This document shows positions 17,343 to 26,559 of a stretch of 64,000 bases of DNA, piece by piece. Origin of the DNA: an uncultured Bacilli bacterium. GTDB taxonomy: Bacteria > Bacillota_I > Bacilli_A > RF39 > UBA660. The first letter of the stretch is position 1. Each line of letters opens with the position of its first letter. The DNA is taken from contig CAKOSE010000001.1 in the NCBI GenBank assembly GCA_934102055.1, positions 62,001-126,000 of the forward strand, given 5' to 3'. Position numbers and translations under genes: made by a program. The notes under the pieces are model-generated. The model saw nothing but the letters and a program-made list of their open reading frames with translations, had not been told where the DNA came from and did no database searches.

Positions 17343-17346
17343 TATT

Positions 17347-18045
17347 ATGAAAAATAAAAAAAGTTTAAGTTATAGAATATATAGTAAAAAAAATTTAAAA
17401 ATGGCTGAGGAAAAGACAAGTCTTTTAGGAGTTAATAATAAACTTGATGCGGTAGGATTACTTAATACAAGACTTTTTATAAGTATCCTTATTTTTATAG
17501 TGATACTTTATTTTATAGATTTTGGTTATTTTATAGCACCGATAGTAACATTTTTGGTATACCAGCTTTTCTTTCCTGTTCTAATAGATAGTAAGATAGA
17601 AAAAAGAAAGAAAGTGTTAGAAAAAGATTCTTTATATTTTTTTGAGATATTAGTGCTTTCTTTGGAAGCTGGTAGAAATATAAAATGTGCTATTGAAGTT
17701 ACTACTAATAATATTGAATCTGAATTATCGGATGAATTTAAGAAAGTAATAAAAGATGTTAATTATGGAAAAGACTTAGATGAAGCTTTGGAAGAGTTAA
17801 AATATAGAATTCCTTCAGATACTGTAAATAATATAATACTTAATATAAGACAATCAAATATGTTTGGTAATAATATAATAGATACAGTTTATTCACAAAT
17901 AAATTATATAAGAGGAAAAAAACTTTTAGAAACAAAAGCTTATATAAGTAAAATTCCGATTAAAATAAGCGTTGTAAGTGTAGTGTTTTTTATACCTTTA
18001 TTACTTTTGTTACTTCTTGGACCAATGTTAATTAGTTTGATTTAG
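17347..18045 (+). CDS. tadC: TadC inner-membrane platform protein
   Basis: 232 aa, 4 bases after tadB. Two transmembrane helices (residues ~42-75), the T2SSF domain (YFFEILVLSLEAGRNIKCAIE, then LEELKYRIPSDTVNNIILNI) and a C-terminal helix (VVFFIPLLLLLLLGPMLI). It is the second platform protein and the last gene of the operon. A terminator begins at its stop codon. No prepilin peptidase (TadV/CpaA), CpaB or TadD is in the window, so the leader-cleaving enzyme must be encoded elsewhere. Confidence 0.9.
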   Translation: MKNKKSLSYRIYSKKNLKMAEEKTSLLGVNNKLDAVGLLNTRLFISILIFIVILYFIDFGYFIAPIVTFLVYQLFFPVLIDSKIEKRKKVLEKDSLYFFEILVLSLEAGRNIKCAIEVTTNNIESELSDEFKKVIKDVNYGKDLDEALEELKYRIPSDTVNNIILNIRQSNMFGNNIIDTVYSQINYIRGKKLLETKAYISKIPIKISVVSVVFFIPLLLLLLLGPMLISLI

Positions 18046-18074
18046 AAATATCTTTTGATGTTTCTTTTTTTTGT
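18045..18074 (+). terminator. Tad operon terminator
   Basis: GAAATATC (18045-18052) pairs with GATGTTTC (18057-18064) with one G-T pair and a TTTT loop, followed by a long T run. Confidence 0.75.
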
Positions 18075-18179
18075 GTATTTTTTTAAAATTTATATACTTT
18101 GTAATATTTGGGATATAATTAGTTTTTAAAATAAATATTTCCTATATATGAATTTTTTGTTTTTGGATTAGTTCTATAA

Positions 18180-18204
18180 GCAAATGTGAAAATTGGTCAT
18201 TTGC
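18180..18204 (+). promoter_or_regulatory. Inverted repeat upstream of adhesin
   Basis: GCAAATG (18180-18186) and CATTTGC (18198-18204) form a perfect 7-bp inverted repeat 46 bases before the adhesin start codon. It could be an operator or a leader hairpin. The rest of 18075-18249 is AT-rich with no gene and no consensus promoter that I trust. Confidence 0.35.
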
Positions 18205-18249
18205 ACTATGCTTTTAAATCATTTATAGTGTATTGCGGGAGGAATATTT

Positions 18250-20316
18250 ATGAGAAAAATTAGATGTTTGTTTATAGGAATTTTATTTATGTTTTTTGCT
18301 TTTATAGGAGTAGTTAATGCAAGTAATTACACTGGTAAACTTTATGAGGTATATCATCCTAATTCGGGATTTACAGTCTTTGCAGAAGAAAAATACAGAA
18401 ATATGGACTATAATAGTTGGATGATAAAATCAACAGTAGATAATAGGATATATTATTGTATTGATCCTACTATTCCTTTGGAAGGATCATTTGAGGGTTC
18501 ACATAAGTATATAATTGGAGAAAATAACATAAAAAAGGAAATTAATATAACAAGTGAACAGTATAAGAAAATAAATCTTTTAGCATTTTATGGTTATAAA
18601 TATAATGATCGAAAGTATAATCATTCAGATAAAAAATGGTATGGGATAACTCAGGTAATGATATGGAGAGTGATGAGACCTGATCTTACTTGGACATTTA
18701 AAGAAAGTAGAGATGCTAAACCCGATAAAAGTTTATATAAGGATGAGATAAAGGAATTAAATTATTTAGTATCAAAGCATGATACATTACCAAGTTTTGT
18801 AGATCAAAAAACAAAAGATAAGGATATTAGGTTGTTATTAAATGACGAGATTACTTTAAAGGATACAAATGATACTTTGTATAGGTATTATTTAGTGTCA
18901 AGCTTGTTTAAAAAAATAAAGCTAACAAGAAGTGATTCAAGTGTTATATTAAAAGGGATAAAACAAGGCAGAGAGCAAGTTAATTTTAGTACATCAAGCT
19001 ATACGGGGGATTTATTTGCTTTTCTAACAAGTAGTAATTATCAAGATGTAGTAATTGCTGGGTATGATGGACTTCCTCATTTTAGTTTATTTGTAGATGT
19101 AGTTGGAGGAACTCTTAATATTCGTAAATTTGATAAAGAAACAAATGCAAGTCAAGGGGAAGCGACTTTGAAAGGGGCAAAGTATGAAATATATGACAAA
19201 GATAATAAGTTTGTTAAACTAGTTGAAACTGATGAAGATGGAAAGGGCCAAACTATTTTGGATTATGGAGATTATATAATAAAAGAGAAAACCCCTCCAC
19301 AGGGATATAAACTTGATCCTAATACTTATAATATCAGTATAAGTAAGGAAAACAATGAAATTAATTTGGATGTAAAAGATGAAGTAATAAAAGGAAGAAT
19401 AATAATTAAGAAAATGAAAGGAGGTTCTAAAGAAAAGTATATAGCTGAAGAAAATGCTGTATTTGAAATATATGATGTTAATAATAAATTAGTAGATACT
19501 ATAACTACTGATAAAGATGGTCTAGCACACTTAACGTTACCATATGGTAAATACAAAGTAAAACAAATAAAAGGTGCAGATGGTTATGTTATAAGTGATG
19601 ATTATGAGATTAATATTAAGCAGGAGAAGGATTATCAACTAAATATTAAGAATAAAAAGTTATCTATAATTGAAATAACAAAACTCGATGAAGAGACTAA
19701 TGAACCTATTAAGGATACATTTTTTGAAATTTATAATGGTAAAGAAAAAATATTTGAAGGAAAAACAGATGATAAGGGGAAACTTAAAATAGAAAATGTT
19801 AAGATAGGAACATACATTTTAAAAGAAGTAAAACCAAATAAATATTATAGAAGTAATGATGAAGAGAAAGAGTTTTTAATAAGCGAAAATGGAACATATC
19901 TTGAGTTAAAAGTAAAAAATACTAGAAAAAGAGGTAATGTTACATTTTATAAAATAGATAGCTTATCTGGAAAAAAATTAGAGAATGCAAGTATAAGATT
20001 AGAAGATGATATATTAAAGAAAACTGTTTTTAAAGGTAAAACTGATAAAGATGGAAAAATATATATAAAGGATTTGGTGGCAGGAAATTATTGTTTTTAT
20101 GAGGAAAAAGCTCCTTTTGGATATAAAAAAGATGAGAAACCAAAGTGTTTTGAACTTTCAAAGGATAATGAGAATATAAATATTAGTATGGTTAATGAAA
20201 GATTAATAAGTGTTCCTAATACTTTTAAGAATGATAGTAAAGTATATGTGATTATTGGTATATTTATAGTTGTTGTAAGTTTAAGTTATATTGTTTATGT
20301 TAAACAGAATAAATAA
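18250..20316 (+). CDS. Thioester-domain, Cna-B repeat surface adhesin
   Basis: 688 aa. Signal peptide (cleavage after VVNA, near residue 24). A thioester domain of the TQXA type follows: Cys70 in YYCID and Gln135 in YGITQVMIW would form the internal Cys-Gln thioester used for covalent attachment to host surfaces. Four SpaA/Cna-B-like modules follow from about residue 280 (each with a Lys near the start and an E-K-P or K-E-x-x-P-x-G-Y near the end, the isopeptide pattern). The C-terminus has a sortase-type signal: VPNTF, a hydrophobic helix and a KQNK tail. GGGAGGA lies before the ATG. The sortase gene overlaps the end by 20 bases. Confidence 0.88.
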   Translation: MRKIRCLFIGILFMFFAFIGVVNASNYTGKLYEVYHPNSGFTVFAEEKYRNMDYNSWMIKSTVDNRIYYCIDPTIPLEGSFEGSHKYIIGENNIKKEINITSEQYKKINLLAFYGYKYNDRKYNHSDKKWYGITQVMIWRVMRPDLTWTFKESRDAKPDKSLYKDEIKELNYLVSKHDTLPSFVDQKTKDKDIRLLLNDEITLKDTNDTLYRYYLVSSLFKKIKLTRSDSSVILKGIKQGREQVNFSTSSYTGDLFAFLTSSNYQDVVIAGYDGLPHFSLFVDVVGGTLNIRKFDKETNASQGEATLKGAKYEIYDKDNKFVKLVETDEDGKGQTILDYGDYIIKEKTPPQGYKLDPNTYNISISKENNEINLDVKDEVIKGRIIIKKMKGGSKEKYIAEENAVFEIYDVNNKLVDTITTDKDGLAHLTLPYGKYKVKQIKGADGYVISDDYEINIKQEKDYQLNIKNKKLSIIEITKLDEETNEPIKDTFFEIYNGKEKIFEGKTDDKGKLKIENVKIGTYILKEVKPNKYYRSNDEEKEFLISENGTYLELKVKNTRKRGNVTFYKIDSLSGKKLENASIRLEDDILKKTVFKGKTDKDGKIYIKDLVAGNYCFYEEKAPFGYKKDEKPKCFELSKDNENINISMVNERLISVPNTFKNDSKVYVIIGIFIVVVSLSYIVYVKQNK

Positions 20317-20875
20317 AACCTGTGTTTTGTTATTGTTACTTTCTTTGATAATTTTGATAGTGTGTTGTTTAAATAGTTCTTTATTTAATGCTATAACAGA
20401 AACTAAGAAAATAAATAGTTTTATAGATAATGATTATATAATTGTTGATTCTAAAAAGAAAACACAAAGAGGAGGATTTGTTGCTTTGCTTGATGTGCCT
20501 AAGATTTCTTTGAAGAAAGGCATTTATCAATTAAATGATAAGCATAACTCGGTATCTTATGGAATTGAAATGTTAAGTGGTTCTAGTTTCCCAGATAGGG
20601 ATAATAGTACTCTTATTCTTGCTTCCCATAGTGGTAATTCAAGTGTATCTTATTTTAGAAACTTAATTTATTTGGAGAAAGGGGATATTGTGTATTTGTA
20701 TTATAATGGCAATAAATATATGTATGAAATAATAGGTTGTTATAAAAAAAAGAAAGATGGATATATTTTGGTGAAAGACTTTGGGAAAGGTAGATTTATG
20801 ATTTTAACAACATGTAAGAATGATGAACTTGATAAACAATTAACTTGTTATGGAAGATTAAATGGAAAAATTTAA
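20297..20875 (+). CDS. Sortase, probable class D-like
   Basis: 192 aa. N-terminal membrane anchor (residues ~8-27), then the sortase beta-barrel: catalytic His in ILASHSGN, catalytic Cys in ILTTCKN and Arg in CYGRL. It overlaps the end of the adhesin gene by 20 bases, so it is almost certainly the dedicated enzyme cleaving that protein's VPNTF signal and linking it to the cell wall. The ATG at 20297 is taken over a TTG at 20291. Class assignment (D or B) is uncertain. Confidence 0.88.
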   Translation: MLNRINKTCVLLLLLSLIILIVCCLNSSLFNAITETKKINSFIDNDYIIVDSKKKTQRGGFVALLDVPKISLKKGIYQLNDKHNSVSYGIEMLSGSSFPDRDNSTLILASHSGNSSVSYFRNLIYLEKGDIVYLYYNGNKYMYEIIGCYKKKKDGYILVKDFGKGRFMILTTCKNDELDKQLTCYGRLNGKI

Positions 20876-20937
20876 TCAGGACAATTGTTTTTTCTCCTTA
20901 TTTTGTGTATAATTATAGTGATTTAAGGAGTGATAAT

Positions 20938-21657
20938 GTGAGTGGACATTCAAAATGGTCAACAATAAAAAGGAAAAAGGGCTTAATAGATGCAGAGAGA
21001 GGAAAAATCTTTCAAAAGCTAACTAAGGAAATATATGTTGCAGCAAAAAATGGTGATCCAAATATTGAAAGTAACCCATCACTTAGGATGATAGTAGATA
21101 AAGCAAAGGCTGCTAATATGCCTAAAGATAGGATTCAAGCTGCTATTGATAAGGCTAGTAAGAGTGCTGGTGGTGAAGACTATGAATCAATTAGATATGA
21201 AGGTTATGGACCAAATGGTGTAGCAATTATGGTGGATTGTTTAACTGATAATAGAAATAGAACTGCTTCAATGGTGAGAAGTGCTTTTACTAAACGTGGA
21301 GGTAATTTGGGTACAGATGGATCGGTTAGTTATATGTTTGAAAGAAAAGGAATTATAGTCGTTCCAAATACTTATGACGAAGATTTGATAATGAATCTTG
21401 CACTTGAAAATGATGCTTTAGACTTTGTAACATCAGATGATTCATATGAGATTTATACGACTTTTGAGGACTTTATAAAAATGAATAAAGCCTTAGAGGA
21501 TGCTGGCATAGAGAGTTTAATTATGAATGAAGTTAGATATATACCTTCTAATTATATTTCTTTGGATGAGGCTAAAACTGAAAAAATACTTTCTCTAATA
21601 GATGCACTTGAAGATATAGAAGATGTACAAGATGTATATCATAATTTAGAAGTTTAA
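20938..21657 (+). CDS. yebC: YebC/PmpR family protein
   Basis: 239 aa. It opens with the invariant SGHSKWSTIKRKKG, followed by ARGKIFQKLTKEIYVAAKNG-type family text and an acidic C-terminal domain. The start is the GTG at 20938, since the family begins at this Ser-Gly-His and AAGGAG lies 7 bases before. Proteins of this family are described either as transcription regulators or, more recently, as translation factors relieving stalls at proline runs. Which applies here is not known. tcdA starts 1 base after the stop. Confidence 0.95.
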   Translation: MSGHSKWSTIKRKKGLIDAERGKIFQKLTKEIYVAAKNGDPNIESNPSLRMIVDKAKAANMPKDRIQAAIDKASKSAGGEDYESIRYEGYGPNGVAIMVDCLTDNRNRTASMVRSAFTKRGGNLGTDGSVSYMFERKGIIVVPNTYDEDLIMNLALENDALDFVTSDDSYEIYTTFEDFIKMNKALEDAGIESLIMNEVRYIPSNYISLDEAKTEKILSLIDALEDIEDVQDVYHNLEV

Positions 21658-21658
21658 T

Positions 21659-22348
21659 ATGCTTGAGAGATTAGAACTTTTAATAGGAAGCAAGAATATT
21701 TCTAAGCTTAAAAATAGTAATATATTAATAATAGGTCTAGGGGGAGTAGGTGGATATGTAACAGAATCTTTGATTAGATCAGGTGTAGAAAATATTACTA
21801 TTGTTGATTATGATAAAATTGATATTACTAATTTGAATAGACAAATAATAGCACTTAGAGATAATATTGGAAATTATAAAGTAGATGAGTTTGAGAAAAG
21901 AATTTTATCTATTAATGAAAAAGTTAATGTAAAGAAAATGAAATTATTTGTAGATGATGGTAATATTGAAGAAGTTTTTACTAGTGATTATGATTATGTG
22001 ATAGATGCATGTGATTGGATAAAGACGAAGAAACTTATTATTGATAAATGTCTTGAAAGAAAACTTAAATTTATTACATGTTTAGGCACAGGTAAAAGAA
22101 TTAATCCATCTTTACTTACTATATGTGATATAAGAAATACTAGTTATGATCCTATTGCTAGAATACTTAGAAAACATGTAAAAGATAATAAAATTACTAG
22201 TAAAATTATGTGTTGTTATTCAAGTGAAAAGCCTATAAAAATAGAAGGAACAACAATTGCTTCGAACAGCTTTGTTCCTTCTTCCGCAGGGCTTTTGATA
22301 GCTAGTTATGTGGTAAGAGATATATGTAATTTAAAAGAAGAAAGGTAA
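21659..22348 (+). CDS. tcdA: TcdA-like E1/ThiF family tRNA modification enzyme
   Basis: 229 aa. ThiF/E1 fold: nucleotide-binding GLGGVGG (residues ~26-32), IVDYDKIDITNLNRQ and the later DACDWIKTK. The C-terminal CLGTGKRINPS and VPSSAGLLIASYVVRD match TcdA/CsdL. TcdA dehydrates threonylcarbamoyl-adenosine in tRNA to its cyclic form using ATP. It is coupled to yebC. A hairpin terminator straddles its end and that of the convergent LtaS-like gene. Confidence 0.88.
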   Translation: MLERLELLIGSKNISKLKNSNILIIGLGGVGGYVTESLIRSGVENITIVDYDKIDITNLNRQIIALRDNIGNYKVDEFEKRILSINEKVNVKKMKLFVDDGNIEEVFTSDYDYVIDACDWIKTKKLIIDKCLERKLKFITCLGTGKRINPSLLTICDIRNTSYDPIARILRKHVKDNKITSKIMCCYSSEKPIKIEGTTIASNSFVPSSAGLLIASYVVRDICNLKEER

Positions 22349-22364
22349 TTACTTTTCTTCTTTT
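22333..22364. terminator. Bidirectional terminator
   Basis: A continuous inverted repeat centred between 22348 and 22349 (AAAAGAAGAAAGGTAA opposite TTACTTTTCTTCTTTT, one G-T pair), with A and T runs at its ends, between convergent genes. Confidence 0.75.
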
Positions 22365-24259
22365 TCGATGTATTTATAATAGTTAGTTTCAAGAAGCATA
22401 TTTGAGGCATTAACTTTGTTGAATGTTTCAGTTCTTTTTTTGTTAATATAATGGTTGGTTGTATTTTTGTCAAAATAAGTAAATTTATTAGTTTTTTCGT
22501 TATAGAAACCTTTGTTTGTTAGGAAACTTCTATCGTTAAATATTACTGTTCCTTCACTTTCACTCATTATGTCTTTTCCTATTAATATTCTTGAATCATA
22601 TTTTGCTCCGAACATATTTAGTATAGTAGGTAATATATCAATATTTGAAGCATATTTATCTATTACTGTGTGTTTTAACTCTTCATTATAAATAATTAGT
22701 CCTGATTTATATTTATCATAAGGAGTATTTATTTTAGAAATTTCATTTAATTCTTTAGTTGAAAGTCCATATGGGTAATGATCTGGAGTTAAAACTATTA
22801 CAGTATCTTTAAGTAGGTTTTCTTTTTTTAAGTTTGATAATAAATTCTCTAAAGCTTGGTCAAGTTCGATAGTTGCACTTATATATGCTTTTGTATTTTT
22901 GCTGTAATTTAAATTTTTCACTTTTGATTGATGTTTTTTTGCCATGTCATTTGTTTTAAAATTATGAGGTAGATGGGTACTTATAGTCATATAGTAGACC
23001 ATAAAATGTTTACTTTTTTTGTAGTCCATAAATGTTTTTTGAAACATTTCTTCATCACTTTGTGGCCATAAGTTACAATTAATTTTGTTTTCTAAACCAT
23101 TTCCACATCCTATATAACTATCATAACCAAAGTTTGGCATTACAACATCTCTATTATAAAAATTATATTCTCCGTTGTGATAAGAATATGTATTATAATT
23201 ATTAGCTTTAAGGAAATTAGAATAAGTATATGGATATGAATTGTTTTTTGATGCAAGAAAGCTCCAAGTTCCTTCTTTAGGGATAATTCCTGTTAAATTA
23301 GCATATTCACCATCTGAAGTTGAAGCGTAATATATAGGAGTGTAAAAATTAGTGAATTCTAGTCCTTCTTTCATCATTTTATATAAAGTAGGAGTTGTTT
23401 CTTTATTAATAGCATTGAAATATAGAGATTCTGCTGTTATGAAAATTAAGTTTTTATCTTTAAAAATACCCGTATATTCATTTTTATTAGTAGCATTTTC
23501 GAGACTAAAATACTTATTTAATTTATTTATTTTGTTGTTTTTGGTCTTTTGGTTAAAACTTAGATTTGTTATGTTATAATTCTGTTTATCTTTTTCATTA
23601 AATACATTTTTTGCTTTGGGATTTAGTATGAGTTCTTCATTATAATTAGAAATATATCTTTTAAGATCTATTGTCATTCCTAAAAGAAGTCCAAAATTCA
23701 TATTGTTTTTTACTTCGCTATTTGTTTTATCTAAAAGATTCTTTTTTGAATAAATGGTATTGTTGCTAAGTTGAACAAATAATCCTATCAACAATAAACT
23801 TATTAATGCAATAATTGTCATAATTAAGGGTTGCTTCTTTTCCTTTTCATTGTTTATTTTAATCATGAAAACTATTGTTATTACAAGCAAAAATAACATA
23901 AGCAATATTCCTTTTATATGTTCTAAGACTTCTTTTAATATTGCACTTAAGAAACCAAAAACTTGTCCTCCGTTAACTAGTGAATATGTAGAAAAGAAAC
24001 AGTCATAAAAACCGTAATGAACATACTGGGCTATATATAATATAGTTATTGCAGTTAGTAATATAATTGCGATTATTTTGTTTATTTTTTCTTTAAATGG
24101 ATAAGAAATTAGATTTACAATACATGAAAATAGTGTGCTTTCTAGGAAGTAGAATATTATGTAACTAAATGTTAATGTTTTATATATCATAAGTGAGAAT
24201 ACTATGTTTAAGACAAATAAATATATTGTTGTTATGATTAGCTTTTTATATTTTTTCAT
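22349..24259 (-). CDS. LTA synthase-like phosphoglycerol transferase
   Basis: 636 aa. Five transmembrane helices in the first ~190 residues, then an extracytoplasmic sulfatase/alkaline-phosphatase-fold domain. Metal and nucleophile motifs are visible: IFITAESLYFNA (metal Glu), the Thr in ASTSDGEYANLTG (nucleophile) and TPDHYPYG (metal Asp-His). LtaS-type enzymes polymerise glycerol phosphate from phosphatidylglycerol onto a glycolipid. Relatives modify glycans with phosphoglycerol, so the product is inferred. Together with the tar genes from 41 kb this suggests two anionic polymers, lipoteichoic and wall teichoic acid. Confidence 0.88.
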   Translation of the reverse strand: MKKYKKLIITTIYLFVLNIVFSLMIYKTLTFSYIIFYFLESTLFSCIVNLISYPFKEKINKIIAIILLTAITILYIAQYVHYGFYDCFFSTYSLVNGGQVFGFLSAILKEVLEHIKGILLMLFLLVITIVFMIKINNEKEKKQPLIMTIIALISLLLIGLFVQLSNNTIYSKKNLLDKTNSEVKNNMNFGLLLGMTIDLKRYISNYNEELILNPKAKNVFNEKDKQNYNITNLSFNQKTKNNKINKLNKYFSLENATNKNEYTGIFKDKNLIFITAESLYFNAINKETTPTLYKMMKEGLEFTNFYTPIYYASTSDGEYANLTGIIPKEGTWSFLASKNNSYPYTYSNFLKANNYNTYSYHNGEYNFYNRDVVMPNFGYDSYIGCGNGLENKINCNLWPQSDEEMFQKTFMDYKKSKHFMVYYMTISTHLPHNFKTNDMAKKHQSKVKNLNYSKNTKAYISATIELDQALENLLSNLKKENLLKDTVIVLTPDHYPYGLSTKELNEISKINTPYDKYKSGLIIYNEELKHTVIDKYASNIDILPTILNMFGAKYDSRILIGKDIMSESEGTVIFNDRSFLTNKGFYNEKTNKFTYFDKNTTNHYINKKRTETFNKVNASNMLLETNYYKYIEKEEK

Positions 24260-24279
24260 TGTTACTCCTTGTTTTTATT

Positions 24280-25494
24280 TTAATATTTATATTTATCAAG
24301 TTTTTCTTTAATTTGTTTAAGAGCTGTTTCGTATTTTGATGTTTCTTTTGGTATGTAATACTTTTCATCTTTTATCTTGTCGGGAAGATATTGTTGTTTA
24401 ACGATAGATCCTTTATAGTTGTGTGGATATTTATATCCAATGTAAGGACTTTTTAAGTGTCTTGGAATGTCTCCGATGTTTTTGGTTTCTATATCATTTA
24501 TTGCTTTTGCTATGGCTAGATATGCTGTATTACTTTTTGGAGATAAGGCCATTTCTATAACTATATTTGATAAAATAATTCTAGCTTCTGGAAGTCCAAC
24601 TCTTTCACTAGCAGAAATAGCACTAGCAAGTTTAGGTCCAAGACTAGGATTTGCAAGTCCTATATCTTCGTAACAAATGACAGATAGTCTTCTATAAATA
24701 CTATCTAAATCTTCTGCTAAAAGAAGTCTTGCTAAATAATGCAGGGAGGCATCTACATCTGATCCTCTTATTGATTTTTGAAGACCACTTAACACGTCGT
24801 AATGACCATCTTCATTTTTGTCATGATAAAAGTTTGGTTTATTACATATGTTTTTTATTGTTTCTATATTTATTTTATGTTTATCATCAAAATAATACGC
24901 AACTTCTAAAAGATTAAGTGCAAATCTTAAATCACCACCTGATATAGTCGAAATATAATTTAATGCTTCTTCAGTAATATCAATATTTTTAAGTTCATTA
25001 CATTGAATAGCTTTCTTAAGACCATTTAAAATATCATTGTTTGTTAAAGGTTCTAGTTTAAATATTTGACATCTACTTCTTATGGCAGGATTTATTTTAT
25101 GATATGGATTGGATGTAGTCATTCCAATAAGCGTAATTAGACCACTTTCTAAACAGGGAAGTAAAATATCTTGTTTGTCTTTATTCATACGATGTATTTC
25201 ATCCATTACTAGAACCATTCCGTCTAACATTTTAGCCTCTTCAATTACTCCTGATAAATCTTGCTTATTATTTAAGGTTGCATTTAAAAATCTGTGATGA
25301 CATCCTAAATCATTAACTATTGCATTCGCAAGTGAAGTTTTTCCTGTACCGGGGTTTCCATATAAAATCATTGAAAATATCTTTTTGTTTTTGATCATGT
25401 TAGTAATTATTTTATTATCTCCGATTAAATGAGTTTGACCAACTATATCATTTAATGTTTTAGGTTTTAATATAAGTGCAAGTGGTTTTTCCAT
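24280..25494 (-). CDS. rarA: Replication-associated recombination protein RarA
   Basis: 404 aa. AAA+ ATPase with IVGQTHLIG, Walker A GNPGTGKT (residues 46-53), Walker B LVMDEIHR and sensor 1 MTTSNPYHKINPAIRSRCQIF, followed by the RarA/MgsA C-terminal domain (SIRGSDVDASLHYLARLL, ICYEDIGLANP). RarA acts at stalled replication forks. The ATG at 25494 has AGGAG at proper distance. An in-frame ATG six bases upstream is too close to that site. Confidence 0.95.
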   Translation of the reverse strand: MEKPLALILKPKTLNDIVGQTHLIGDNKIITNMIKNKKIFSMILYGNPGTGKTSLANAIVNDLGCHHRFLNATLNNKQDLSGVIEEAKMLDGMVLVMDEIHRMNKDKQDILLPCLESGLITLIGMTTSNPYHKINPAIRSRCQIFKLEPLTNNDILNGLKKAIQCNELKNIDITEEALNYISTISGGDLRFALNLLEVAYYFDDKHKINIETIKNICNKPNFYHDKNEDGHYDVLSGLQKSIRGSDVDASLHYLARLLLAEDLDSIYRRLSVICYEDIGLANPSLGPKLASAISASERVGLPEARIILSNIVIEMALSPKSNTAYLAIAKAINDIETKNIGDIPRHLKSPYIGYKYPHNYKGSIVKQQYLPDKIKDEKYYIPKETSKYETALKQIKEKLDKYKY

Positions 25495-25673
25495 ATACAT
25501 CTCTCCTAGAAAATATTTTATCAAAAAATGAAGAAAAATAAAAGCATGGTTTAACTTATTTAATATATAATACTAAAATCAGTAATTATTCAGACTTATA
25601 AAATTAAAATATTTTATATGCAAACTATTTATATTTATTTATATTTTTGATATAATTATTGTGAGGTAGAATT

Positions 25674-26555
25674 ATGGAAATAACTGATTATTTAGATTAT
25701 ATTAAATATGAAAGAAAACTATCATCTGAAACTGTTAAAAATTATAAATATGATTTACTTAAGTTTTCTAATTTTTTAAAAGAAAAAAATATTGATAGTT
25801 TTGTAAATGTTTCGCAAAAAGATATTGAGGAATATTTAATATTTTTAAATAAGATGAATCCTAAGTCTATTTCTAGGAATATAACTTCTATTAATAATTT
25901 ATTTATTTTTCTCTTAAGAGAAGGTAAAATAAATAAGAATCCATGTGAATTTATAGATAGACCTAAAATTATGAAGAGATTACCGAGTACTTTAAGTGTA
26001 AATGAGGTTTCTGCTCTTTTAGATATTCCATTAAATAACAAATATGATTATAGAAACAAGGCTATGCTTGAATTAATGTATGGATGTGGTCTTAGAGTTT
26101 CAGAACTTGTATCGCTTACTACAAGAGATATAGATATGGAAAATGATATTATTAGGTGCATTGGAAAAGGTTCAAAAGAGAGAATTATTCCGATAAATGA
26201 TTATGCTAAGCATTATTTAAAATTGTATTTAGATAAGCGAGAACTGTTTTTAATAAAAGGAATAAATAACTATTTGTTTTTAAATAATCATGGTGAGCAG
26301 ATGACAAGACAAGGTTTTTTTAAAAATTTGAAAAAGGTTTTGTTTAAAAAGGGGATAGATAAAAATGTTACTCCTCATACTTTGAGGCATTCTTTTGCAA
26401 CGCATATGTTAAGTGGAGGAGCGGATCTAAGAAGTATACAAATGCTTTTAGGCCATAGTGATATTAGTACTACTAAAATATATACACACATTAGTAGAGA
26501 AAAAATAAGAAAAGATTATATGGATTATCATCCACATAGTAAAAAGGAGAAATGA
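25674..26555 (+). CDS. xerD: Tyrosine recombinase XerD-like
   Basis: 293 aa, the XerC/XerD length. N-terminal SAM-like core-binding domain (ITDYLDYIKYERKLSSETV). Catalytic domain residues: Arg141 (GCGLRVSEL), Lys165, His235-x-x-Arg238 (HTLRHSFATH), His261 and Tyr270 (STTKIYTH). XerC/D resolve chromosome dimers at dif. It is followed at 4 bases by deoB, a Firmicute arrangement typical of xerD-deoB, which favours XerD over a phage integrase. The stop is TGA. Confidence 0.92.
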   Translation: MEITDYLDYIKYERKLSSETVKNYKYDLLKFSNFLKEKNIDSFVNVSQKDIEEYLIFLNKMNPKSISRNITSINNLFIFLLREGKINKNPCEFIDRPKIMKRLPSTLSVNEVSALLDIPLNNKYDYRNKAMLELMYGCGLRVSELVSLTTRDIDMENDIIRCIGKGSKERIIPINDYAKHYLKLYLDKRELFLIKGINNYLFLNNHGEQMTRQGFFKNLKKVLFKKGIDKNVTPHTLRHSFATHMLSGGADLRSIQMLLGHSDISTTKIYTHISREKIRKDYMDYHPHSKKEK

Positions 26556-26559
26556 TAAA

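Noticed and set aside
25674..26555. Phage or element integrase
   Set aside because: Length, motifs and coupling to deoB fit chromosomal XerD. No element borders it.
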